Shown in pieces: positions 55,715 to 64,000 of a stretch of 64,000 nt of DNA; the first letter of the stretch is position 1, and the number at the start of each line of letters is the position of its first letter. A model generated the notes under the pieces. The model did not search any database. It was given only the letters and a program-made list of their open reading frames with translations, and was not told where the DNA came from. A program made the translations under genes and the position numbers. The stretch is from Zygnema cylindricum (Eukaryota > Streptophyta > Zygnematophyceae > Zygnematales > Zygnemataceae). The stretch lies in assembly GCA_037447655.1 (NCBI GenBank), contig JBBHKE010003069.1:1-64000 (forward strand). Direction: 5' to 3'.

Positions 55715-56578
55715 CCATATTCGAAACGTACGTATCGTACCAAGTAACGTATATAACAAGAATCGTATGAAATACTAAAATATGGACGGGTTTCAATACA
55801 ATCAAGATCTTTGCACGAACAAATCAGAAGCCAAATTTCAAATTTGGCCGTTGGTCTTGTTCAGTTGTACTTTCGGTACATATCAATTTTTCTTATTGCC
55901 GTACAGTCAATTTACATCGCACGATCTCCGGTAAGGAAACGAAAGTCATAAAAAATTCACAGGGAAAAAAAAACAAAAAACAAAATAAAAGAACAAAAAG
56001 TTACCGGTCGGCGACAGCGCAGGAGTTACCGGCCGTCGGTCTTCAACATTGACACTCACCTTATTAGGTGGTAATGTTTGAAATATTTTTATTGTTAATT
56101 ATTTCGTGTACACAATTCAAAAATTTCTGAACATCCCGAGAGTGGACGCCTAGAAATACACACGTGGCCGCGTCTAATTTGTTGGAAAAAGTTTTAGCGG
56201 GAATTTAGGGTTTCTTTTCCATTTAACGGATCGCCCTCGATTTAATTTCGGGAAACCCTAGCTCCGTCAGATCTTTAGATTGCTGACGAACGCAATCTTA
56301 GGTCCGTCTTAGCGTCCTTCCCTGGACGGGCGTGTCTTTCCGTCAGTCAACAAAGGCGGATTTTTGCCGTCTCCGTTAACTTTTCTAAAAGAGGACCCTC
56401 GCCTCGCAGGTGCATACCCGTACATATTACACTCTATTTAAGGTACGAGCGTATTATTTATGGAGGTTTCACCGACAATTGTTTAGAGTCAACGTTTACA
56501 AATGTGTTTAAGATAGATGGTGACGTCGGCGCCAAAAGTGCGCAAAACGTTTTGACGGCCGTCTGTTTGTTACACATC
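55715..56578. other. intergenic stretch, no gene recognised
   Basis: No repeat end or conserved frame was identified. Short 'aaaccctag' and 'ccgtc' rich phrases occur near 56190-56390. Confidence 0.35.
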
Positions 56579-57118
56579 ACACCGCGCATCGTTATTAGTG
56601 TCAAAGTTTAAATAGCGTGGAAGTAAATATACCGTCATTGACGCTAATTAAGATTTTTTTTTTTTTTTTTAAAAGGTGTATTCTAATTTCGGCGTTTATG
56701 CTAATTTGGGAACAGCAAAAATGGAATATTCGTTTTACGATTATATACATTAATATATGTATCCGTACAAAATATTAAAAGTCGTACGCCGTCGTGAAAT
56801 TTAAATATCCGTACATGTAAGACTAATTTACGTGTCAGAACAATCCCGTTTTTTTAGCGCACGATCCTATGCGTGCGCATCTGATTTAACTCATTTTTTG
56901 TAAAATTTTCACTTGAAAAGGTACATTTGTGTACGGTCTGACATCGACCGTACATCACACTATTTAGATATTATTGTAATTCGTCCTTTACGCTATTTTG
57001 TACCGTACCTTAATTAACGTCAAGGAAAAATTAAAATCATGTATCCTATTTGAGGAAAAAAATCAAAATTTTAAGAACCCAAATTAGTGTCGTTGACACT
57101 AATAACGATGCGCGGTGT
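56579..57118. mobile_element. ACACCG-ended inverted-repeat element, copy H (best preserved)
   Basis: ACACCGCGCATCGTTATTAG and its exact complement form perfect 24-base ends with the following TGTC. The inner part has 'taaatagcgtggaagtaaat' and 'gtacatttgtgtacggtctgacat'. 540 bases, non-coding. The flanking bases show no clear duplication. Confidence 0.8.
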
Positions 57119-58630
57119 AGTTTGGCGGATGACGTGACGCACTGCTGGGGTCTCAACGACGAAAACCAGAGCCATAAACGACAAAAACTTGTTTAACTTA
57201 GCTTACGTTTTAAGTCTAATGTTTTCTCCACATGTGTGATAGCCCTAAGCGACAAATTAAGGGCTGGAAATGATTAGATTCGTACGGAATTCCAGCATTG
57301 CTTGTTCACTTGGAAGCCGAGAAAAAAACAAAATAGGGAAATGCCTCGCTCTCTCCCAAATCTGATTGTTGCCCCAAAACTGTCAGAAGTCAGTACGGTC
57401 CAGCGGGGTACAGACGATTCGACGGCCATGACACGTCATCAGGATGTGTACGGCGGATGGAAGTGAATCAATTCCGCTGGAATTCTGATTTCCCGCCTGT
57501 AAGGATAAGCACGGGCTGGGCCCATTGGGCCAATTTGCGCGTCACAAAGATTGTACTTAAAACGACCCCATTGGTGGGGCCACTGCAAGAAGCGGGTAGA
57601 TACGACAGCCGTTCATAAATTGCCATGTGGCAATTACAACCGAAACCGATAAAATCTACCGGAAGTACCAAAATATGTGTAAATTCATTGAATTGGTTTC
57701 TTGACGCCTGTATCGTGCGTCTAAAATTTAACTTCTGGCGAATCATTTTCCTGTTTTCCCACGGCTGTCGCAATCATTGAGCTTTTTCCGGGTCTATTTT
57801 AGTATTTTTTGCTGTTCATCGCATTTTTGCTGTACAACCCCTTTGGACCGAAAAGTGCCCTGATGGACTCAAACCCTAAACCTTAAGGTCTGTAGGGCCC
57901 CCAAAAGTGGTCATTTCAAGGCCGTTCGCAATGATTGCGTGATTTTTAACCGTGCAGATCAGCGTCCGCTATAATCGTACGGCCCACAACCACCCAATCA
58001 TTGAAAAAGGCCTTGAAATAACCACTTTTCGCCTCTTTTTGCCACCTGGCGGAGCTGTGAGGCCTAGGAGCCCTCGGATGCCTCCCCTGAAGCACATCGG
58101 AGAAGTATCGGACGACTGATATCGAATTGGGGAAATTTCCGCCACGAAAGCTCGCTTTTAGAGCACGGAGGTTCCATAGTAGGCTCCATGGGATGACGGG
58201 GACCACGCTTCCATCCACTCACATCTCGCCACGTGGCCTAAAGCAATAAAACGAGGAAAAATGAGTTTTCTTGGAGCAACTCCCGGGTCAGGACGAGTCA
58301 TTTACTTTTAGCGACGCCGAAAAAGGTGTCTATAAAGTTTCACGGGCAGTATTCGTGAATCTTGTATTTGTATTTGAATTCTACACGTGTCACAAGCCTA
58401 CACATTATTTGGCGGACCAATCACAATCATTGAGCTGTCGCAACTTCTATTTTTGCGAACCATCGCATTTCTGTATACGACCCGCCAAAAGTGCCTGGGG
58501 TTTATGGCGCTAAGCACATTTAGCCAATAGCCCAATAGGCTGTCTCCGATAGTAAGCTCAACTAACTGCAGACGGCTGTAAAGTGTAAACGGCCGCAACT
58601 TGATGGTTACAGCCTTTCCGCCTAGCCTCA
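57119..58630. other. intergenic stretch, with a short inverted repeat at 57906-58030
   Basis: No gene or transposon end was recognised. 'aagtggtcatttcaaggcc...aatgattg' and 'caatcattg...aaggccttgaaataaccactt' form an inverted pair about 125 bases in total. A 'caccacgtggcctaaagcaataaaacgagg' segment near 58229 carries a CACGTGG box. Confidence 0.4.
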
Positions 58631-59337
58631 GGCCTGTTCTTCATTAGGCGGTCCCAGTAAACATGCTTATACGTCAATTTTTCATGTTTACTGGCACGGC
58701 CTTCCATTATGTCGTGCCAGTAGACATCGTTTCTCAATTATGATTGGCGCCACGTAGGCTAATTTTCAGATTCTTAAAATCTATAAATATTCTTCAAGCT
58801 GAAAATCTGTACGTAATATTTGTACGGGTGGAGGTAGTTAATGATTCGTACGAAAATTTTGCGACCAGATTTTAATTTTGAAATTGAAAATCAAAATTTC
58901 GAAACGGAATGTCAAAAAGGCGCCGCAAACTTTTAAGGTCAGCGGATGTCAGAAGGAGCGTGCGAAGATATTTCGGTCGACCTTCATACACCGTGGCGGA
59001 AGTCACAGGGCATGTTCGACGTGTTCGATTCTCATTGCCTGTTCGTGGTGGGGTTTTTTTTTTACTTTTCACGTGTACCAACGGTACGCGACCAGTCTGA
59101 AGAAACTCTCCTCGCCGAGGAGAGTCTCTTCAAACTGGACGATGTGCGCGATTGATTCGCGAATCTAAAAAAGTGAAAAATCCAACGGTCTACACTTACG
59201 CCTATAATACTGGAGCCATCCAGTAGACATGTTTCGTCATGTTTCGTCTGACAAAAAAAAAAGATGAGTGCGAATCTGTACGAAATCGTACGGCATCCAA
59301 TAAACAACCCCACTTTTCCTCTAATGGAAGTTCACCC
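58631..59337. mobile_element. PIF/Harbinger-like MITE, TCA target duplication (reference copy)
   Basis: TCA (58628-58630) then GGCCTGTTCTTCATTAGGCG; the right end CTCTAATGGAAGTTCACCC then TCA (59338-59340). It is the most complete member of the family also seen at 19595-27697, 33613-35861, 54199-54896 and 62883-63608. It contains a palindrome 'gaagaaactctcctcgccgaggagagtctcttc'. 707 bases, no transposase. Confidence 0.8.
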
Positions 59338-59344
59338 TCAGTAG

Positions 59345-59763
59345 TAGTGTTGGGTATCGGGTAGTTTCATATCGCGATAATTTCGATATTCGATATATCG
59401 AATATCGATCGAGCAGATTCCTCGATATATCGTACCGGGACCAACATAAATTATCGCGATATATATCGCAAAAATTGCATATCCGTACAGTCAGAGTACG
59501 GAAAACCGTACGAAAAGAGTATGGAGAATCGTACGAAAAATCGTACGGATATTTTGCACCCCCCCCCCCCCCCCCACTAAGCGCGGGGGGGGGGGGGGGG
59601 GGGTTTGAAAAAAAATTGTAAAATTTTCATTTTCGATATATCGTCGATACGATATATCGCGATAAATTGAAATTCGATATATCGAAGCGATATATCGAAT
59701 ATAGGGTAAATGAAATTCGATATATATCGAATATCGGCAATGGGTCCTCGAAACCCAACACTA
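59345..59763. mobile_element. hAT-type MITE, TAGTGTTGGG ends, target duplication CTCAGTAG
   Basis: TAGTGTTGGGTATCG at the left and CGAAACCCAACACTA at the right, with a perfect 8-bp duplication CTCAGTAG (59337-59344, 59764-59771). The body is built of CGATATATCG palindromes with a C17/G19 hairpin in the centre. It was inserted directly at the right edge of the PIF/Harbinger-like element. Confidence 0.9.
59559..59603. repeat. C17-spacer-G19 hairpin
   Basis: Seventeen C (59559-59575), a nine-base spacer, then nineteen G (59585-59603). It is a perfect snap-back and also G-quadruplex capable on either strand. The true length may differ from the assembly because such tracts are poorly sequenced. 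Confidence 0.9.
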
Positions 59764-59924
59764 CTCAGTAGACCTCACCATTTCGCGTCAGTTAGGAGTT
59801 TAGCCGGTCGCGAACAATTACAACATTTAATGTTTAAAAATTTGCAATGACTCTAATTGGCGCGTACCTGCCGAGGTGTCGTTACCTCTCATGCGATTCG
59901 TCCGTACCATCGAACCATCTAGAC

Positions 59925-60662
59925 CATAGTTCAAAAGTAGGTGAAAGTAGGCCCATACAATATGCCTATTGTATGCAAAACATACAATATGACCTTAAGA
60001 CCCATATTGTATTCGGATCTATTCGGACCAATTAAAACATTCGGACCAAAAATTGGACCAATTATAACATTGGGACCAAAAAAAATTATTTACACCGTCA
60101 GATTCAAATTTCAAACAAAAAATCCTCTCAAAAAGTGTAAAATACATATTTCGTAGTGTTGTGTATCAGTAAAAACATTATCGCGATAACATCGCTACCA
60201 ATATTTATCGGTTATCGAACAATTAGAGGTCTCGATATATCTGTACTTTCTGTCCAGTAAACTAAACGGCAAATTTACGGGAAATGTACGGACTTTTACG
60301 AAAAGATACGTTGCACTTTGTAGTACTTTCTGGCCGGTTAACTAAACATAAATTTTACGGGAACGCACGACATTGTACCGACAAACCATAATTCAAAAGT
60401 AGGTGTTTTTATGGTAGGCCTTTGGTCAGCGCCTGTATCGTAAGTTGTGTTATGGGCTTTTCATGTGATTTTCTTAGATCGCTACTTTTATCAACGACCG
60501 TCCGATCGTCCGAATCTGACGGTGTAAATAAATATTTTTTGTCCGAATGTTTTAATTGGTCCGAATAGGTCTGAATACAATATGGGTCTTAAAGTCATAT
60601 TGTATGTTTTGAATACAATAGGCATATTGTATGGGCCAACTTTCACCTACTTTTGAACTATG
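59925..60662. mobile_element. element with very long (~170 base) terminal inverted repeats
   Basis: CATAGTTCAAAAGTAGGTG at the left and CACCTACTTTTGAACTATG at the right. The inverted similarity extends through 'cccatacaatatgcctattgtat' and 'gacccatattgtattc' to the 'tttacaccgtcag' phrase. Long inverted repeats suggest a Mutator-like or fold-back element, but no 9-bp duplication is visible. The centre holds a TAGTGTTGTGTATC relic (60154). Confidence 0.75.
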
Positions 60663-60799
60663 CGACAAACTGATAATCATGGAACGGAAAAAGGACGGCA
60701 GACACAAAGTACTACGGACACAAAAAAACATCCTTGGCGCCGCCGAAATCGAACGGACGACTTTCAATGAGAAAATACGAGCGGACGGCCAGCGTGAGC

Positions 60800-61050
60800 G
60801 ACGGCATCCCGGAACGGCTCTTTTGGCGGCTTATGCCAAAAAGGCCTACGGATTGACACGTGGTAGGCTGCCATTGGATCGTAAGGAAGAAATGGACAAA
60901 GCCATGGCGCCAAATGTGAAAGGTACATCGTTTTAACTAGAGTCGTACTAAAGTAATAAATATCCTCTGTCGGCTACTGTACTTTCGGCTTGTACAAATG
61001 ATATGATTGGTAGGCACCTCAATAGATAGGGGTTGTGAGTAGGGCGCGTC
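60800..61050 (+). mobile_element. weak relic of copia LTR U3
   Basis: 'gacacgtgg' near 60856 and 'tatgattggtaggcacctcaatagataggggttgtgag' (61001-61039) follow LTR sequence such as 13549-13580. The rest is too diverged to delimit. The in-frame stretch 60631-60936 over part of it is probably fortuitous. Confidence 0.35.
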
Positions 61051-61094
61051 GGGGGAATAACACGTACAGTTGAGTGAATTGGCCGTACATTTAT

Positions 61095-61233
61095 CTGTAC
61101 GGTCCGTATCGCCGATAATAACTGATAAATATCGGTTTTTTATCAACGATAACATTGATAACAACATATCGATTATCGCCTAACCAAAAAAAAGGCCCAT
61201 ATCGATTATTACAAATCCTTACCATTACACAAC
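61095..61233. mobile_element. hAT TAGTGTTG-family relic
   Basis: 'tatcgccgataataactg', 'catatcgattatcg' and the end 'ttaccattacacaacacta' match the right end at 36341-36533. The left end was not found. Confidence 0.4.
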
Positions 61234-61693
61234 ACTAATATTTTGTATCTCCACTAAGTTTTTTGTATCTACAAGATTTCACACAAAATAATGTTAAAGC
61301 GGCTCATTAGGCTGACGTGTCTAAATTCTAAAGCGAACATCAATAACAGGAAATGTATCCGTACTAAATCGTACGTTTGACAACTTGATAAATCGCAGTT
61401 CCGCAAAATTAATCACTAAGTGAATCTTTAAAAGGAAGCGGTGTCTTCATGTCGGTGACGCATCTGTACACTTATTGCGTACAATGTTTTTGAATGTGCA
61501 TAAGGATGCGCAGATGTCCTTTAAATTCAAAGGAACCTTCATAGAGCATAAATTATTGTGGCTTCAAGAGACAAATCTATATACCTTGGTACAACAGACA
61601 ACTCGATAGATCTCAAAACCGCAAAAATAAAATCAGAAGTGAATCTTTCATAAATTTCGTTTTCGCCATTCCATTGGTCCTATGCATAGGTCA

Positions 61694-62140
61694 AAAATAG
61701 TGGTTTCTATTGTAGGTCTTTTGCAGGCGCTTTTATCGTAAGTTGTGTTATGGGCTTTTCGTGTGATCTTATTAAATCGCTACTTGGAACAGCGACCGTC
61801 CGATCGTCCAAATCTGACGATAGTCCTATCGTAAGTTGTGTTATGGGCTTTTCATGTGGTCTTCTTATATCGCTACTTTGATCAACGACCGTTCGATTGT
61901 CTAAATCTGACAGTTTAAATAAAAAACATCTTAAAACTCACAAAAAATATGTTTTTGTACGAATGTTTTTCAAAATTTAGACATGACATTTAATTCTCTA
62001 TCGATCGATGTGCAACTCAACCCTGTTACTATTTTTTCATTTTGTGACCAACACAATATGGGTCTTAAGGTCATATTGTATGTTTTGCGAACAATAGGCA
62101 TATTGTATGGGCCTACTTTCACCTTCTTTTGAACTATGGT
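61694..62140. mobile_element. second copy of the long-inverted-repeat family
   Basis: The right end 'gacccatattg'-type inverted block to CTTTTGAACTATG (62140) is clear, and inner phrases 'atcgtaagttgtgttatgggctttt' occur twice (61737 and 61830) as in 60430. The left end is degraded (CATAGGTCAAAAATAGTGG). Confidence 0.55.
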
Positions 62141-62244
62141 CATATGTATGACTGTCGTACGGTGTCATTTTAGTGGCTTTAGCATTTTCTTAGTTCAAAC
62201 AAAACTCGCGAGGTTCTTTGGAGATTACACCGTGAATAAATAAT

Positions 62245-62647
62245 ACACCGTGGATTGCTATTAGCGTAGAAAAGTTATTAGAGTCCAAACAAATACTTTT
62301 ATAAACTATATTTTCAATTCCAGAGCCCAAAGGAAACAGAAACTAATGCTAATTTATGCATCTAACCCTAATTTGGATACTCATTCTGATACTGTAGCCG
62401 CTATGGCTTGTGTTCACATAGTCAAAGTTTGAAGCGATTTTTCGTAAAATTGATTAATACGAATCAAATTTTAGTGTGTTTTCACGCGTCGTTACCGTTA
62501 TGTGACGATTTTGTATGTACTTTTTTTGTACAGAACACCGAGCATTTAACTTACGGACTCGCACATCTGGTACAGTACATTTCTTACATACTGCTTAAAC
62601 CACTGTATTTAGAACCAGTGTAGTTGACATGTATCACTACAGTAGAC
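62245..62647. mobile_element. ACACCG-type left end with unassigned body
   Basis: TACACCGTGGATTGCTATTAGCG begins near 62245. 'actctaattt'-like phrases follow, but no matching right end was located before the next element. Confidence 0.4.
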
Positions 62648-62867
62648 TACGCCGTGAATCGTTATTAGTGTTAATTTCTTTTTAGTCACTTAAAACATAT
62701 TTTCTCTGTATACGCTTTTCAGATTATGGATCTGACGGTCGCAATTGGAAGCTAAGATTCTCACCTTCCGATTGGCGGTCTCCATGCAATAATCGGACAA
62801 ATGTGCACAAAGAAAAGCTATATTAAGTGGCGAAAAAATGTTATCACTAATAACGATACACGGTGTA
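62648..62867. mobile_element. ACACCG-type MITE, copy J
   Basis: TACGCCGTGAATCGTTATTA at the left and AATAACGATACACGGTGTA at the right. 220 bases, containing the 'ctgacggtcgcaat...ccgattggcggtctc' block shared with the relic in the last SCC3 intron. Confidence 0.7.
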
Positions 62868-62882
62868 CTGTACTGTAGTTAA

Positions 62883-63608
62883 GGGTAGCATTCCATCAGG
62901 CGAAAAGTGGGGAAGTTAACATAAATCCGCTACTCTATATACCAAATCGTTCCGCCTATTTTGTTTTTATTCGAAAACCAATATTATAGAGAATCTTGCC
63001 AATACTCTCCTAAGGTATTGGAGGTAATACTGGCCGTCGGATGTTCATTTGCGAAGAGTTCGCTTCATTTTTCTTTATAAACGTCAACCCATCTCGAGGA
63101 GGTAGGTTGGCAGATACATAAAAATAGATTTCTTGACACCCTGGTCGATTAAACTACGTTACCAACGAAAAATCTTAAGATTTGCACATGACACGCGCTT
63201 TCCAAAATACAACTGGAAATAAAAATGAAAATTTGTAACATTCATTCGTCACGCTGTTTTCATTAACTTTTGTTCGTCACACTATTTATCTCAAAGGACT
63301 TTCGTTATATTCGAAAACATAAACCCTAAAAAATGAGCTGACGTACAGACAAGCGTCTGCAAAAAGTATAAAAGTTTTATTGTAGGATTACTTCGTACGC
63401 AGTTACATGGTATGAAAGTGAAAATTTAAAGTTAAGTTTGTCGGTGCTAAAAATCTGAAAGATATTAAATATCGGGTCGTAGCTTGCGTGGCGCCAATCA
63501 CTTTAGAACACGTGGCTTACAAACTCTTCGTGTTGGAACATCGACTAAATCGACCCGGTCTATAGAGTTGGACGTACGATTACCGAAACGTCGGATGGAA
63601 CTTGACCC
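62883..63608. mobile_element. PIF/Harbinger-like MITE, TAA target duplication
   Basis: TAA (62880-62882) then GGGTAGCATTCCATCAGGCG; the right end GTCGGATGGAACTTGACCC then TAA (63609-63611). The body shares 'caaatcgttccgcc', 'gttactggc' and 'cttgcgtggcgccaatcac' style phrases with the family. 726 bases, non-coding. Confidence 0.65.
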
Positions 63609-63611
63609 TAA

Positions 63612-64000
63612 GTCGTTCTTATGTTAAGGTGTACAATATTATTATCAGCCCCATTCTACAGTAACTTCAAGGATCGTAAGCTAAGGGGCGCTAAATTAAT
63701 TCCATACACACTATAAGCGATTTGTACTGTAGTTTGCCCTCAACCGATAACCAATGACGGTGTGAAGTGAGTATTATGGTACAACCCAATGTTATTGTAA
63801 CTCAGCGAACTTACTTTGTATTTTAGCGCAGGTTCTCCGCACACTAAAAAAACCCTAGACGCACATCACTTGGAAGTCCCAACATCCGGACATTGGCGCA
63901 CCTCTCGGGGATGCATATTTTCTAAAGTGAATGGTATAGAGCGTGTTCGCCATTCCAGTGGCGCGTCCGTACATTCTTAACGTACTATGTCTTCAATTTG
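63612..64000. other. window end, nothing recognised
   Basis: No coding segment, repeat end or regulatory site could be supported here. Confidence 0.4.

Noticed and set aside
56579-57118. Assignment of the ACACCG family to Tc1/mariner on the basis of TA flanks
   Set aside because: Copy H and others lack TA on both sides, so the apparent TA is part of some termini rather than a duplication.
60631-60936. 101-codon frame with charged residues
   Set aside because: It overlaps a transposon end and a weak LTR relic and carries no known motif; probably fortuitous.

Overview
The window looks like nuclear DNA of a plant-lineage (streptophyte) eukaryote. Its two recognisable host genes are interrupted by GT-AG introns and encode plant-type proteins: a Raf-like MAPKKK of the EDR1/CTR1 kind and the cohesin subunit SCC3. 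The rest is a dense, layered set of plant-type transposons (Ty1/copia LTR elements, hAT, PIF/Harbinger-like and unclassified terminal-inverted-repeat elements). I cannot fix the species; a streptophyte alga or a bryophyte-grade plant would fit. A run of 745 N (31179-31923) is an assembly gap.

Layout. (1) 1-4.6 kb: 3' part of a Raf-like kinase gene on the + strand, with very repetitive Gly/Glu/Arg-rich coding sequence and an intron carrying a decayed copy of the preceding exon's end. (2) 4.6-8.3 kb: two ACACCG-ended inverted-repeat elements almost back to back. The first is split by a hAT element with an 8-bp target duplication and a transposase C-terminal relic; the second by a PIF/Harbinger-like element with a TTA duplication. 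(3) 8.4-12.8 kb: LTR pieces and solo LTRs of one related copia group, two of them with 5-bp target duplications. (4) 12.85-19.52 kb: a decayed copia element whose right side runs past the 3' LTR into a second copy of the primer-binding site and gag start. (5) 19.6-27.7 kb: a PIF/Harbinger-like element split by a second copia element (19803-27223, target duplication AGAGT), whose own 3' LTR is split by a solo LTR (25711-26753, target duplication GTGGC). (6) 27.7-35.9 kb: hAT elements, inverted-repeat elements, the gap, and part of a duplicated gene-start segment. (7) 36.1-52.2 kb: the SCC3 gene. I could assemble 25 exons whose phases all agree, giving about 1,424 residues. (8) 52.2-64 kb: intergenic DNA with hAT, PIF/Harbinger-like, ACACCG-type and long-inverted-repeat elements.

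Main biological points. The SCC3 model starts with a PWWP chromatin-reader domain joined in frame to a complete plant-type cohesin SA/STAG protein. I know of no such architecture in characterised plant SCC3. The promoter and first PWWP exon are present twice. The copia elements use a primer-binding site matching the anticodon arm of initiator tRNA-Met, as in Drosophila copia, and their gag reading frame appears to begin inside the LTR and run through that site. The tetranucleotide GTAC is strikingly enriched in the transposons but not in the SCC3 gene; the extreme case is the body of a hAT element at 54999-55706.

The two host genes have no evident functional link. The kinase belongs to a cytoplasmic signalling family and SCC3 is nuclear. 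Exon boundaries are inferred by eye from reading frame, splice consensus and family knowledge.
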